Shown: positions 12,665-26,643 of the stretch, one piece after another | Layout of the letters: every line of letters begins with the position of its first letter | Numbering within the stretch: the first letter of the stretch is position 1 | Assembly: GCA_037833965.1 (NCBI GenBank) | Contig: AP031353.1 | Span: forward strand, 17,114,501-17,178,500 | DNA length: 64,000 nucleotides | Source of the DNA: Marchantia polymorpha subsp. ruderalis | Lineage: Eukaryota > Streptophyta > Marchantiopsida > Marchantiales > Marchantiaceae | Reading direction: 5' to 3' | Position numbers and translations under genes: made by a program | The notes under the pieces: model-generated | Databases searched by the model: none | What the model was told of the DNA's origin: nothing | The model's input: only the letters and a program-made list of their open reading frames with translations

Positions 12665-15600
12665 ATGACGACTCCCAAAGCTAAGCTCTATCAGATCTTT
12701 CAATTCGGGGAAGGACTGAAATTCCAAACTGAACCTGTCTTGAATACATCCAAAGTCGAAGCAGATGTTCTACCTGGCAGCACTGCATTCTTCAAACCGA
12801 ACCACGCGGTTCAATTTCGCTGCACATTGAGTCTTCCAGGTGGTTTGACAGTGGTGTCCGACCTTTTCCCGCGGAAGAAGGATGCTGAGCAGCATGCCTC
12901 CAAACAAGCTCTGGAGCAGGTAGATTTTCTTTGGATGTGCGCATGGCACAAAAGTGATTGGGCTTTTGTGTGCTCCTCTTTAGTGATGACGTCGCAATCG
13001 CTTGGAATTAGGATCGGAACTTTTACTTGCATACTGTCTTCTTATCACAACAGATGATCTTCAGCATTTAGAACGTGCCCACAAGATTGTATGTTAATTG
13101 AAGTAGATATTGTTGTAAACTCTTTGTTCATCATGCACCTGCAAACATCATTTCTTTATGGTCGAAAAGTTCAAAAGATTCTTGTCACCTGGGCCGCATG
13201 CGTAACGTTTCTTTGATTCCTTTTGCTCTATTTCTCCGCATCAAGGTCTTCATAGTAGAGGGCCTTAATTCTGGCCTCTGTTAAAACCTCAAATTGCCTA
13301 TTTACGCACGATGGTGGGTCACCTTTCTTCGATTCGTATGACTTGGAAAGAAGGTGGGCCAAGTGTTATGTCTCATGGCGGTACGGAACGGAATGCTCTT
13401 CAAAGTTACTCTGCGCCGCGATTTTCTAGGTTATGTTCTAGCTGTGGACTGTATGCTCGTGACACTTTTCTCTTCAACCTGTGACGCTATGAATGCGAAG
13501 GAAGCTTCAAATTTAGTGCAGGTGTCGGGTATGTACCGTGGGCCAATGACTTGTTGATTATGGAAGGGCGGGGTCTTGCAGTTTCAGTTCTGAACTGTTG
13601 TTGTGGTGTGGAGCAGATGAGTGTGCAACTTGCCAAGTCACCAGATGTCCTCACGACGGACGAAAAATGGGAGAATTTGCGAGCCAGGATCATTGCTACC
13701 TTTACCGATAAGGTTATACCCTCAAGCTCGGCGCACCATGGAGACAGTTGTGCTTGGTTCAGTTTTCAATATTTGCTCTCCACTATCACTTGCTAGCCTT
13801 ACATTTACAACATCTTGGGGGAAAGAAAATCTTTGTCAGATTTTGAACCTCTTGTTTTGTCTCATGTGAAGCAGAATGTACAGAATTACAATCCCCTTCG
13901 CCAACATTTTAAGGCAGCCGTGAAGCGCGAGGGAAGCCGATATGGGCAGGTACCACTATCTGCTATCGTGACGCTGGATACCAAGATCCACAGTCTCTGT
14001 AAACTCATCGATCGTAAAGCTGAAACCAACCCCGCCCACGCTATGGCTTTGCTATGCAAGGCGGCAAGGAATTGCCCGTCCGTGAAGATCGACACCGATA
14101 CACTTTGTCTAAGTCGTGAAGAGCCATATTCACCCGAACTTGTACAAGAGCTTGTCAAGACAAGACGATATAACGAGGAAATAGAGGCTGCAGAATCAGA
14201 GAAACCAGAAACTAATCTCCAATTTGTAGCTGTTCACATACCCTGTTCCACCGATACGCCTGGATTCGCTGTAAATCTGGTCGTGAAGCCGGAAGAGTAT
14301 TATCTGGACGTGATAGCCCGAGAGCTGGGCGTGAAAGATGGTGGAAGGGTTGTTTTTTCAAGGTACGTGCTTGCTTGTCGTAGAGTGCCATTGTAAACCA
14401 TTTTCATCTGATAACTCTGCTTGCGAATAAACATGCGAACACGTAATTATCTGTTGGAACTTTGCAGACCAGTGGGGAAGACTCATCCATCAATGCGCAT
14501 GTACTGGTGTGCACCGAAAGAACTGCCTCAAGTGCAGGGTGGCGATTCAGACTTTGTCAACTTGACGGGTGGAGATGTAGACGGTAGTGTAGTCGCTGAT
14601 GAGGATCTTCTGAGGTACTCACTGAAGCAGCAAGAGGAAGAATCAAACGGCCTCCAGTACCCCAAGAATGTAAGGGCCAGTCTTCTGATGGGCTATGCAG
14701 TGCACGGGGAAGTAATTTTGGCTGCCGTGGGCGGGGACTGGACGAGTCACGGGAAACTGTACGCTTTGGATATCACACCGTCTACCTTCTACAGGTACAT
14801 TATCGTTGTTCAAAGGCTGTTCTGTTTGTATGTCGCCTTTTCGCCAGTTTTCAGTTCCTCACCTTCGTTTTCATTGGATGTGCTGTGCGTGTTGATGTTA
14901 ATTTTGGTGCCTTTAATAGAACACAGAGGTCGATCTAATCCAGTTTTGATGATGTACCAGAATGCTGCTCCAAAGGTTTCCTCAAGGAAGCTACAAGGTT
15001 AGTCGTGGAGCAATTTTGGCAACAAAGCTTCCGAATGTATTTTCCAGTAGGGCTCAGTGGAAGGGGATGTCTCCTCGAGCTCTCTTAATCGAGTTTTGTC
15101 AGTATCACCGGCTCCCTGAACCTGTCTTCGCTCTAACAGCGATCGGAACTTCATCTACTGAGCCTCCTGGAACGCCACCCTCTGAATCATCAGATGTTCG
15201 AACAGATGTAGGTGAAGTCGATGAACCCAAGGATACGAAGTCCTCTGAGTCGGACGATCGCCCGTGCGAGGGTAGTGATACGAGGAACGATGAGGAAAGC
15301 AACGCCGCAGGCATGCAGGGCGGTCCATTTACCTGTAAGGTTAGGGTTGAGTGGCAGAAAGGGTCTCCTGTCGAATTCGAATCAGACGGTCCTTACAGGA
15401 ATCGTCATGATGCTCAACAAAGTGCCTCTTTGAAAGCTTTACATCAGTTCGATTCTTGGTTCGAGAGCTGTATGAACGGCGCCTACGAACCAGTACTTGC
15501 CGATAAAACTAACGGGGACGTGGACAAAGACCCCTTGATAACGGATGCTGACGATTTTGCCGGTATAGATATAAGGGACTGCTGGGATCCAGCTGACGAG

Positions 15601-17933
15601 GGATTCTTTGAGGCTGAAGAAGTGGAGGATATTTCCCAGACCGACAAGACACCTCCCGCTGGGTCGATGGTTACAGTACGGTACACTGTGAGGTGGTATA
15701 ATGATGCAGATTGTCCAGAAGAGTCGGTGAGCAACTTGTTGGAGAAGCATGAAAAGTTTGAGTTCGAGCTTGGTGGTGGAGCAGTTATTGGGGCTTTGGA
15801 TTCCCTTGTTTCGAAGATGTCCGTGGGGGAGACGGCGTGCGTGACCACATCTTCACCCGCGATCGGCCTGCTCAGTGCTTTAGCCTATGATATTGGTGAT
15901 AAGAGGGTTTTAATGGAGTCTGGTAATCATTCTTCCACGAATTTTTTGAAGTTGCTTCCAGATCTTAGGCCTAAAACCCTAGAACTTGGGTAGAACATTC
16001 TGGGCGAATGAGAACCAAGCCGTTGGAACAGATAACAACTGACTTCGTTCTTTGTTGTTGTGGGAGTAGGGAGTGTCATGTACACTGTGCGTCTCATGAA
16101 GTATGTCGAAGCACCAGAGGAGCGAATGGAAGCAGCACATTTTAAGCCATCTCTGTCCAAACAAAGGGTTGAATATGCTCTTCAAGTTATCAAGGATCAG
16201 CGGGCTAAGTCTTTGGTGAGTCGTTTGTCTTCTTAACTATGTGCACAGAATCTTATCTTTGGATTTCCCACACAGGTTATTCGTGATTTGAACTCTGCAC
16301 CCTAATAGCGTTTTGCTTCTCGCTTTGCTTTTTTACCAGCTCATATTGACTTGGAAACTCTGTCCTTCTACAGATAGACTTAGGCTGTGGATCAGGAAGT
16401 TTGCTGGAGTCGTTACTGGAACAACCCACCGATCTTCGAGAATTGGTCGGTGTGGACGTTTCTCACAAAAGTCTCATTCGAGCTGCTAAGGTGGGACTCC
16501 CGTTCTATTACATTGTCATGTACAATAAGAGCACTTAGCTGCTCAAGGTTTCAGAGAATTTGAAAATCAGTACCTTCATCTTCCAGGCCTTTTGTATCCA
16601 TTGTGTTAGAACACGATTCAACTGTATGTCCTTTTAATTGCTTGAAGACAGGAAGATCCAAGCCCTGGCTGGGCGCTGTGGTTTAAAAACTTAATCCTAA
16701 TGAATGGGCTGCGTTGTGTTGTTCTTGCAGTTATTGACTCTAAAGCTGAAAAATGAGAAGATGGCGGGCAAGGAGTCCCTTGAAAAGATTGACTTGTATG
16801 AAGGATCAATTGCAGACTATGATCCTCGATTGGGAGGCGCAGATGTCGCAGTTTGCATTGAGGTGAGAATTTCTTCAATTAATACTGGAGCTTCAGTATC
16901 TAACCATCTATTATGAAGTCAACGACGACTGTTGATTTTGTGGCTTGAGTTACATTTTGCTCTCCAGCTCCTTGGGCGGGTCCGTCTCCTCTAGTGTCTA
17001 TGACTTTTTTTCTTCTTTTATTTGCTCTTTTATCTTGCTCTTTTACTTTCTTTTATTTTTTATTGGTGTTTTCAACTGTACAGACGGTCCCTCATTGGCT
17101 TGTTAGTCTGCAACGTCGTCTTACTTTAAATGACTTGTTTTATGAGAGCACCGCCTTCACAGCTTGTCATGCACATATGCTTCTATTCCATCTACAATTA
17201 AATGATTGGGAAAATCTTGAAATTCGTCTAGGGATAGTAAGAGATTCACTTGTTTCACAAAGTACGAAGAAATAAAGAAGTTCACTTTCGTGTGTTTACT
17301 GTACATCTTCTTGGATTCTGCTACCGTCTATGCGGACGCTTATTTTCAGTGATCTCTCAATTTTGCTGAAACTCTTGTTCATGGACATTGTCCCTGCAGG
17401 TGGTGGAGCACATGGATCCGGAACCTCTTGAGAAGTTTGGCAGTACAGTTCTCGGTATGCTTCGACCACAAGTTTTGATTGTGTCCACACCCAATTTTGA
17501 ATATAATCCTATCTTGCAAGGCCTCCCTTGGGATCCTTCTACAAACTCTTTGAAAAGCCAAGTAGAAGTTATCGATGGACTAGAGTCCGATGTTAAGCAG
17601 ATCAGACTGTCCGATCATGAATTGAATGGATGCAACAGCGATATATCTTCCCTTCGCTCAGTTAAGTTCAGAAATGAGGATCATCGGTTTGAGTGGACAA
17701 GGTCTGAATTTCGAGTTTGGGCTTCAAATATGGCTGTTGACCATAGTTATGATGTAAAGTTTTCTGGAGTTGGTGGGTCGGGGGAGGATGAAGGGCCAGG
17801 CTACGCGTCACAGATTGCGCTTTTCACTAGGAGAAAGCAGCAGCCTTCGCTTGCAAATGGCTGCCCGCAGTCCAAGGGTATAGCTGCAGATGAAGTTCAT
17901 TTAAAGCTGTGGCATTGGGCTTCTGGCCCGTAA
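12665..17933 (+). CDS. HEN1: HEN1 small-RNA 2'-O-methyltransferase
   Basis: HEN1 2'-O-methylates the 3' end of miRNA/siRNA duplexes and protects them from uridylation and decay. Exons: 12665-12919, 13617-13746, 13840-14362, 14468-14794, 14961-15922, 16070-16215, 16374-16490, 16731-16862, 17400-17933, giving 1041 aa with phase closing at every junction (Arabidopsis HEN1 is 942 aa). Domain order: dsRBD1 (about 8-85), La-motif-containing domain (about 140-410), acidic linker, dsRBD2 (about 532-582), FKBP-like domain (about 640-740), methyltransferase. The SAM loop is DLGCGSGS (783-790). Metal ligands are E864, E867 and H868 (in CIEVVEHMD) and H959 (in EDHRFEWTR), matching E796/E799/H800/H860 of Arabidopsis. 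ATG 12665 is chosen because dsRBD1 starts directly after it. About 30 extra residues lie between EH and the DHRFEW motif compared with Arabidopsis. The exon 2-3 junction is the least certain. Confidence 0.95.
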
Positions 17934-19079
17934 TAAGATGCAGTCCAATGTGTATTCGCCTGCAACGTTTTTGATGCTTTTAGGAAGAGAATATCGAGCG
18001 ATCGCCGCTCAGCAAGAGGCAGTTCAATTCAAGTAGTTAGGAGAAAAGGTGGAGCTTCCATAGCTTCCATAGAGTTTGTACAAAATTTTGAGTTGTGACA
18101 GTAATGACATGGCGGGGTTTTGCTGGAAATAAGAGTGTGGTCAACACCGAGAGATGTATATCTTCACGATTACAAGGCTTTTTCTCCAGGCAATAAAGAT
18201 CTGTAGACGATTGTTGTAGAATCAAACAATCACGCTGCTCTGTTGGGAATGTAAGAAGGTAAACGCTGTTCATGCCTTGTTCTGTTCTTCTGCAGAGACT
18301 AACCTGGTAGTATGAACATACGAGCGTGTGTGAACTGGAACTGCGATTCCTTGAAAGCGCTCCTGTCAAATCTCCTCCGATCTCTGACCCTGATTTAACA
18401 GTTGCGCGATATTTCGTCTTTTTCTTGCTGACATGAGGTCAGAGCACTTAAACCCGAAAGAAATAAACACGGGATGACAAAGGATATGATACTGCGGAGA
18501 TGACAAATATACCTTAGCAAGGAGAAAAATGTTGCCAGAACTCTTGTTCCTCTCTAACCGTGAAGGAAGGGTTTTAAGTCAATTAATAACCTGTTTAAAT
18601 ACTGGACAGCATGAAATTACTACAGACTGAGTAGAAAATTGTAACCCTCCTAACTTTGTGCCTTAACGTCTTGCACGGTCAGTTTGTAGTGAGATAGTTT
18701 TCTCTTATGCATACAAAGACCACTACGTACGCAGGGTGTACGACCTTAGGCAGATTTGACTGGACCAGAATGCAACTGTCACGTATTCAAACACGTGTCG
18801 ACGGAGCGAACTTTACTTTCGGTCACATTCATAGGAATATAAGATGTGTATCGACGTCGTTACGAATCCCAAATCTCGACTAACGAGAACTTTGTAAACA
18901 AATAATATAAAGACAGTGCATTAAGATCTCTCCGAGGGATTTAATTCCGTTGACTTGTACATCTGTGTTAGGGGCTGTCCACATTGTACAAACTACTACC
19001 TATATACGCTGTATATACATGCTATATGCTACACATTTAGAACTTGCATAAACTCTTGTAGCATGAACCTTTTTCGATA
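17934..19079. other. Convergent 3' flanks of HEN1 and SBP1
   Basis: This 1.1 kb holds the 3' UTRs of two genes that face each other. An AATAAAG at about 18,191 on the + strand could serve HEN1. A 110-codon frame on the - strand (18,037-18,369) resembles nothing and is probably chance. No RNA gene or repeat was seen. Confidence 0.5.
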
Positions 19080-21717
19080 TCAAACCCAGATATCGGACGT
19101 GCAGTCACCTCCGGGGTACCTCATTTCGTGTGCCAAAGCTGGTCCGTCTGGCTCGTCTCCAAAGTCTACAAAAAAATCTTTATTTATTGACAGTCCACCG
19201 TTTCTATTATCCACGTCGATGAGAAGGATATGAGAGCCTTCTTTCGCCATATTGGGGTAGAATTGATTATCCCAGGCGCTAAACAAAGAATTGCTTGCAT
19301 ACAGTCTTGTTCCATCCAAGCTCAGCTGAATCATTTGCGGACCTCCTCTTAATTTCTTTCCCTGTCATTTCCACTTCAAACTGTAAGTATGGGATACAGG
19401 AGATCAGTGCAGAAACTCAGAGCTGAAGCGTCAACAAGAATATCACATTGTGTCACCTACTTGAACTTTTGGAATGTCAGACTGCCGAAGGCCTCCATCC
19501 TCTTCCACCACATACACATCGCTGCCTTCACCGAAAAGACCACCGACCCAGACTTGGCCTGTGAGGACAGGCTTACTGGGATCTTCGATGTTATATTGTC
19601 TGATGTCCCCATGAAGCCAGTTCGAGAAATACAGAAATCGATCGTCCAAGGAAATCAAAAAATCCGTAATAAGTCCAGGCATTTCCGGCAAGATCCAATT
19701 CTTTACTTTCAGATTCGGTACAGAAATCACAACCTGCAGCATGGCGATTGATCACATTCGTTTGATCAGAATCAAAGTCTATGGTCATCGCAGTTCTCAG
19801 AAACAATTGAATTCCAGATACACCGCACCTTCTGAAGATAGCATGAAGCTAGAACGGTGCCCAACGAGCTCTTCTGAACCCCATTTAAGGTCTACAAAAG
19901 TGACGACAGGAAATTCTGGAACAATGCCAGCACTGTTTGAAGATTCTACTTCTGATGAACAAAATGTGAAGCACACTTGGAGGTGTTTTGAGATGTTAAA
20001 GATATGATTAATCGACGCAACGTTAACGAGTGATCCACAAGAGTCAATTTCGTAGTTTATTACCTCATGGTCCCAGGAGTCGTCATCCTTCTTGAAGAAT
20101 CGCACCATAGTGCTACTCAAAGCGCATCCGACGAACCCAATGGCCTGGCTAGGATCGTGCAGGAATCGAATCTGTTCCGACACCAGCCACGTTCGATCAA
20201 AAAGTGAATCAATGGAGAATGAGAACTACAGACGTACACAAGCTTGAGCTCGACCAGAACTAACAACTACGTCAACACACCTCCAGAGGGATGAGCCCGG
20301 TGTTTCCCAGATCCATAGTCTGCTTCAGCTTGCCTCCCGGCCAGTCGTACACAAACAACTGCTTGCCGTAAAGACCTTCGGCCACGTGAGCTGGATTGAA
20401 TCCCTTCGTGAAGGCACTGGGTGCTCCCCATGATGAACTGATCATAGTCTTATGCCGAGGCTGATACCAGAAATCATATCCGAACGGCGGGCTATGTCCT
20501 TCCTGCTCCCATCTGCGAGCATTTTTCAGTTTTCAGTAATAATATGAAACAGAGATTGATTACCAATTCCAGCTTCCGTCATCTCTATCCTTTATCTTCG
20601 CAGTTCTGAGTCCATAATGTTTAATCCCCAGCTATTCCGCTACTTGCCAAGACTAATAGACAATTCAATTAGAGACCTGCGTAGACGTCAGCAGCTGATT
20701 CCGAGGTTTGTGAGTAGATAGAGCGAACCTTCCTTTGACCTTGAAATCCGAGTCCAGCAGAAGGAAGCCTGACCCTTCAGCACGGCCCTCCTTGTCGCCC
20801 ATGCACGACACCATGATGTCACCATTGGCCAAGCAGTGGGCAGTGTGGGGAAACGCTAGCCCGGTCTTCTCGAGAATCTCTTCCGGCTCAACCACCTTGT
20901 GCAGAGACGGTTTCAAAGGATCCGTGATCGTGTCGATAATGTAGATTCGGCTCGAACTGCGACACAACAACAAGCTCACGCCATCACCATAGAGCCACTG
21001 CACTTGGAACCCTCTCTCCGAACAGAAACGATTCTCTTCACAGCTCGACTCAATTTTCTCAAGCGTTGATGGGAGCTAGAAATGCGAGTTGTGAAGGATC
21101 GAGTCCTGGAGAGTAGACGGGAGAGCAAAGGATCATGGACAAACAGGTTCTGCCAGCTTACACGAGCGAAGGGAGGACGAGGAAGCGGCGCTGGACCGAA
21201 GAGTCGGAATGACAGGAGCTGCAGGCATTCCAACCGCTGTGGTGCAACTCATCGCTCAAGTGGTTCACTGGCAGCCGGTGGATCACTCGGCTGAAGGTGG
21301 CGGAGTCTGGATCCACGTCCACTGTGGCCAGATAGTCGGGCTTCTCAATTCCCGTCCCTGCACATATCCATCCACCACTCCGAGTCAAAGAAGCAGCTGA
21401 GGAATCTGATCTCCTTCGGTCGGTACCCACTGAAGAGGCTTCAGCTCTTATGCGGGAGGTCGACGAAGAATGTTGCACTGACAGACGAGTGCGAAATTCA
21501 AAGCTGCTCTACTTCTCATCCAGATCTGCACATGGAGTGCAGCTTGAGCCCGTGCGTGCTCACCGGTGTAGATTCCGGTAATGTAGACGATTTTCTCACG
21601 AGGTCCATGCTGCGCTTCTTTAGGGCTCGAGAAGCCGGGCCCTTTCACTCCTCCACAGCAAGACGCTGCCTTTGCCTCTGCCTCGACCTCGGCATCGGCC
21701 TCCTTCGAGTCCACCAT
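19080..21717 (-). CDS. SBP1: Selenium-binding protein 1 family (methanethiol-oxidase-like)
   Basis: Homologue of plant SBP1 and human SELENBP1. Human SELENBP1 oxidises methanethiol; plant members are linked to selenium and cadmium tolerance. Exons in gene order: 21717-21564, 21357-21162, 20956-20729, 20512-20281, 20171-20064, 19733-19461, 19361-19080. All phases close and give 490 aa, the length I recall for the Arabidopsis protein. The selenium/metal-site region reads [15 protein letters not shown] (Cys97, Cys100). Other conserved blocks are [22 protein letters not shown] (exon 4), [18 protein letters not shown] and the C-terminus [16 protein letters not shown]. No signal peptide, so probably cytosolic. 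The N-terminal 25 residues are Ala/Glu-rich and variable in the family. The exon 3 donor (G/GTTCGC) is weak but gives the expected RWEQEGHSP junction. Confidence 0.94.
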
Positions 21718-22600
21718 TACTGCACCGCCTCTTCCCTCACCCTCCTCCTCTTCGACTCGTCCAAATCACAACTCTGCACTCTGCACCAATTGCACGAAAA
21801 TCCTCAGCATCATACAACCCACACTCCACTCCATATCCATCCAACCGAAGCACACATTCAAGCTCTCGTCGAACAGCGAATCGGCCCTGGACGCCAGCGC
21901 TGCTTCTGACACGCAGGTCCAGCTCGATATATAGAAAAGTAAAGTACCTCTTGCTCTTTCTCCCTCTCTCACTCTCTCCCTTTTCGCGCATGGTCAGAGA
22001 GCGGCGCTGTATCATGAGAAATTTCTAGTCAAAGCAGCGACGACGAATTGCACTCGACGTACGTGAAAGAAATCCTGGACTGACATGCTGATGTAGAGGA
22101 GAACTCACCGGGGTGACAGTGCCGATCGCTCCGACCGTGCTAATCTCGGCCTCTCTCGACGGCTCTCGCGCAAATCGAAGGCGAATCTGCAAGCATCCTT
22201 TCGGTGTCAGACACTCGGTCCGTCAAATGGGGAACAGGATAAGAGTCAGAGAGCGACCACGGGCTCGCGAACTGATCCTCGGGCGCAGGTTATAAATAAG
22301 GGCCCGCGAGCAAGCAAGCGAGAGCTCGATCGCAATCTCGCCCAGCGGCCGCAATCGAGCCTCTGCTCGTGTACGTGTGGACTCGAGCGACGCTGGTACA
22401 GTCCTGTACTGTACCTAGTCCCCCCCGGGCAGATTCCAGTCCAGCGGACGTCCAAGGCGGCCATTATGGCGCACGGCTCGGCTCTGCCCGGTGAACACAG
22501 CCTGTCCGACCACCGGACCGCCGGCCGCTGCTCGGCCCTCCCGTCGGTATGACGACGACGACGACGTTGTTGTTGTTGGGGACGGTCGGCGGCTGCCGGT
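21718..22600 (-). promoter_or_regulatory. GC-rich promoter region of SBP1
   Basis: GC-rich DNA upstream of the SBP1 start. A TATA-like CTATATATC on the - strand (plus 21,926-21,934) lies about 210 bases before the ATG and is the best candidate core promoter. A second, stronger-looking TATA motif reads on the + strand near 22,289. A (GAC)n(GTT)n microsatellite lies at about 22,550-22,578. Frames in this region are shadows of GC-rich sequence. Confidence 0.4.
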
Positions 22601-22869
22601 TGCCCACTTCTCCACGGCCTCTTCTTCAGCCATGCATGCAGAGTGCATGAGGATCATACGTACTGGCCCCGATTGAATTCCGGTTGCGGCTTCTGAGCAT
22701 CGTTCTCCCTTTCTTCCCTTTCTTTGGGCCGAAAAATCGCCGAATGTTTTATAATTCCGCGCTTTGCGAGAGAGAGTGAACGGGGGCCAAGTGGATAGCA
22801 ATTTGATACGAGGGTGGGCCATACCAGGTCTTTGGTTCATAGTACTTGGCCTCTGTGTACACTGCATGT

Positions 22870-25800
22870 AGACATCTCATTCTCCATGCAGGTACGTTGT
22901 ATCTGTCATTTATGATTTCACTTGTATTTGTATACTCTACGATACTTTTGAGATATAAATATGTATCTTAAAATGTTTATTAAAATTTTGTTGTTTTAGA
23001 AAAATTTATAAAATTATTATTCACAAAAAATCGACACAATTGAATGTGAATGGTCCACAATTCTTACAACTTCGAGTCCATCAACATGTGTGAGTTGAAA
23101 GGTTACGATTCAGATAGCAAGTTTTCCTATGAATAATATAAAAAAAAAAACCAAGAAGATATATCTTTGTGCATTCATACAAGATGCCAATTTAAATTAA
23201 AATCTGTATAATGAAATTTTTATCCAAACAAATAATCCCATTGCTATTTGACATGAGAAAATTTTTCAAGTTACATTTCCATAATTTTCCAACAATGAAG
23301 TGTACATACTCTAAGAAACTCACACATCATACCTTAAAAGTTTTTAAAATAATTTGCTACTATTGTGTCATATATTGTTTATATTATTTGTACAATTCAA
23401 TGTGCTCATAATTTTGTAATGCTAATTTAGAGGCAACTACACATGAGATTAAATAATTTATTGAAATCAAGAAGAAGAAAATATTTGACTATTAATCATC
23501 CCTTAACCTGTATTGCGTATCAGATTTAACCTGATTTACCTTAATGAATAACTATAGTTATAGTTGAGCACAATTTTTCATTTAATTTTTATTTCAAAGG
23601 ATTCTTCTTATCTTGATACTTTGCAGTTGTAATTTTGGAAATTTTGGAAATTAATTTTCAAATTTTTAGTATCAAATATTTTTAGTATTCTAAATATCTA
23701 AAATCAAAATATTTTAACGTATAAAGCGTAATATCTTAGATGGATCTTAAAAAAATAAATACACAACACAGGTATAAGAATAAAATATAAATTATTTCAC
23801 AAAGTTGAATTTGATTGAGAACTTTAATCAAATTTTCTCTTCACTCTTTCAAAATTTACAAGTAAAATAAATTTAAAATTGAAAAATTGAAAATTGCAAA
23901 ATCAACTAAAAATTATTATTAAAAAGTAAAAATATATTACAAAATTCTTTTGTAAAATTTTCATACTAAAAAATAATTTCTTATATAAAAAATAATATCT
24001 TTTTATAAGAAAAATTCATATTAATAGAACATATCAGTACTCAATGATCTTTCTTGTTTTGTCATTATTTTGTCACATTCAAAAACTAAACACTTCATTA
24101 TTATTATTAAATTTCTACACTTCTGCAAATTTGTTACACTGAATTCATATGATTGAGGTTTTTTCTGAACACAGAAATGGAAAGATAATATCAAATAAAA
24201 ACTAAAAATTTTCATGATAAGAAAAAAATAAAGTTTTATTCAAAAAATTAATTTCGATGTGAAAATTTTAAATTGATAATTCTTATTCGAAAAAAATTTG
24301 TTCAGAAAATTCAGATTCTTTTGTAATTTTTCTTAAATTATTTTCAATGATAAAAAACAAATCATTTTTTAGGGCTTTAAATTCTAAAAGAAAATTTTTA
24401 AAAATAATTATACATTATATCATGTATCATTTTCTCCTCATTACTTCTCGTATGCCCTACCATAACATTTATAGAAAATTCAATCAGTTTGAAAATGATA
24501 ACATTCCAGTTATGTTACACATATTTCTATCATTCTTATTAAATTTCAATTATATTGAAATCTCATATAAATACTTATTTTCATCCTCATCTGTAATTTG
24601 TTTCTTATAAACTCCTGATATCAAGTCTGTAGCCATAAGTCATAAACAGTACTAAGTTGTTATATCATATTTGAGATGTTGATGCAAAATATTTACAACA
24701 GATCAATTTGTTTTTGTCTTGCAACCCAAAGAATTTTTTCATGCAGGTAGAATATCTTAATTATATTTTCGATAAAAAAAGAATCATAATTATATTATGT
24801 CAGAAATTATTTGTGATGATATAAGTTAAAATTATGGATAAACTAATGTTTATTCTTTAATATAATTTATACATAATTAAATTAGAAATATTTTGGAAGT
24901 TTATGTGACTTGTGATCCATTTAACAACACAGTTTTTGTTCTCAAAAAATAAGAACTGATTCAGTCAAGAAACTTAATCTTAGATTTGAAAAGCTTAGAC
25001 CAACTATAAATCATATCTTAGTTTAATTTTGACTGTTCATGATTCGTAATTTCAAAGTGATCATTTCATTTGAAATTTGTATTTGATTTTTATTATGAGC
25101 TATAAACAAGTGCCAAATAACATACCTTGAATATGTGACAATCTAAACTCAATATTTTTTTTTAATTTCATGTATTATTCATTTAAGACGTTAAGTCACA
25201 TGCAAGATAATTCTGTTCAGGAAAGATTTTTTTTGGAAAATGAAATTGATCTGAGAGTGTAATTTTACTGTTATTATTTGTGTTATGAAATGTATCACTT
25301 AAATATACATGAACTGTTTTCTTGTTAGTTTACATTCAAATTTCTGAGAGAACAATCATCTTCTTACAAATTCGAAACATCTATTGTATAATAATGTGTA
25401 AGTGGATGTAAATTTATTCTACATGAAAAACTCAAAATAATAAATCTGATTGTTTACAAACAAAAAATTCAACTGAAAATGATGATCACTTGTCCTGCAT
25501 TCATTATATAACCGACGTCAGTTCTTGCGGTGGCCATGACAGACGCATAAATCTACGGTTGTGTTTCCACTCTACGATCCGGCCCACCTTGGTCTTCTTT
25601 TCATTAAATACTTTCCTTCCGGCATCTGAATTGTCAAGAGAACTGCTTAAGATGAAATTTCAAGCGAATATCGATTCCATGCAGAAGAACGGTAACCGGA
25701 AATGGCTTGAACATTTCCACGCAAGAGCACTATAGGTACGAGGATGTTCCAATGGTATGATAAAATAATTAAATTATAAGTCATTATGAATTTAAGAATA

Positions 25801-26340
25801 TACAATCTGAAAAATTAAACTTTAAGCAATATCAATCGTGTTGTACATGCTCTGAAAGTTCACTTCAACTGATATATTACTTCTTAAAATTTATGAAACA
25901 AACCATCGAACCGAGTTAATAGATGTTTTTGAAGTGCTATTTGATTCGTTCCATGATCATTGGTAGGCAAGCACGTGACTTCATCTTTGTTTTTCACAAA
26001 TGATACATGTGCATTATGCAATATCAAATATACTATTGTATCAACATTTTTTTCTCAAAAGTGAAAAACCAGTCATCGAAGGCAATGGAAGAATTATTTA
26101 AAAATTACTTGTCGTATGTGAATATATATAAGGTTATATGTGGTTGAAGTTGGATTAGATGTACTCCACAATCAACTACTAGCAACTCGCTATATTGTTG
26201 GACTTGTTCAATTATGTTCTAGCAGTCATGCATAGCCTTGTGGTTCGAGAAGAGCAACCCAAAGTCTTAATCTTTTGTTTGCATTCATCAATTTGCCATA
26301 TTATCGGTGTTGATTGGCTTGAGCTTGACAAAACTGTAGC
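22870..26340. other. AT-rich gene desert
   Basis: Extremely AT-rich sequence, in places almost only A and T, begins abruptly near 22,870. No open frame here has a recognisable domain. The transition from the GC-rich SBP1 upstream region takes only tens of bases. It may be old, mutated transposon DNA, but no terminal repeats or coding remnants were identifiable. Confidence 0.5.
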
Positions 26341-26347
26341 TAGACTG

Positions 26348-26627
26348 TGTATGATGGTTGAGATTGAATGCGCCAAATAGGTGATAATAGTAGTGCAAAT
26401 TGAAAGAATGCGGAGTCTCTTGTATGCAAGTGTTAGAGTTATGGACATTGAGACTTTGGTATCTCTGTTTTTACTAGGAGTTTACTATGTATGATGGTTG
26501 AGATTGAATGGGCCAAATAGGTGATTATAGTAGTGCAAATTGAAAGAATGCGGAGTCTCTTGTATGCTAGCGTTAGAGTTATGGACATTGAGACTTTGGT
26601 ATCTCTATATTTACTATGAGTTTATTC
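26348..26627. repeat. Tandem duplication of a 140-bp unit
   Basis: Two adjacent near-identical copies, 26,348-26,487 and 26,488-26,627. ATGATGGTTGAGATTGAATG occurs at 26,351 and 26,491, and GGAGTCTCTTGTATGC and GGACATTGAGACTTTGGTAT recur at the same 140-base offset. Only a handful of substitutions separate the copies, so the duplication is young. No coding content was recognised. Confidence 0.88.
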
Positions 26628-26643
26628 TTTAATATAGAGCTGC

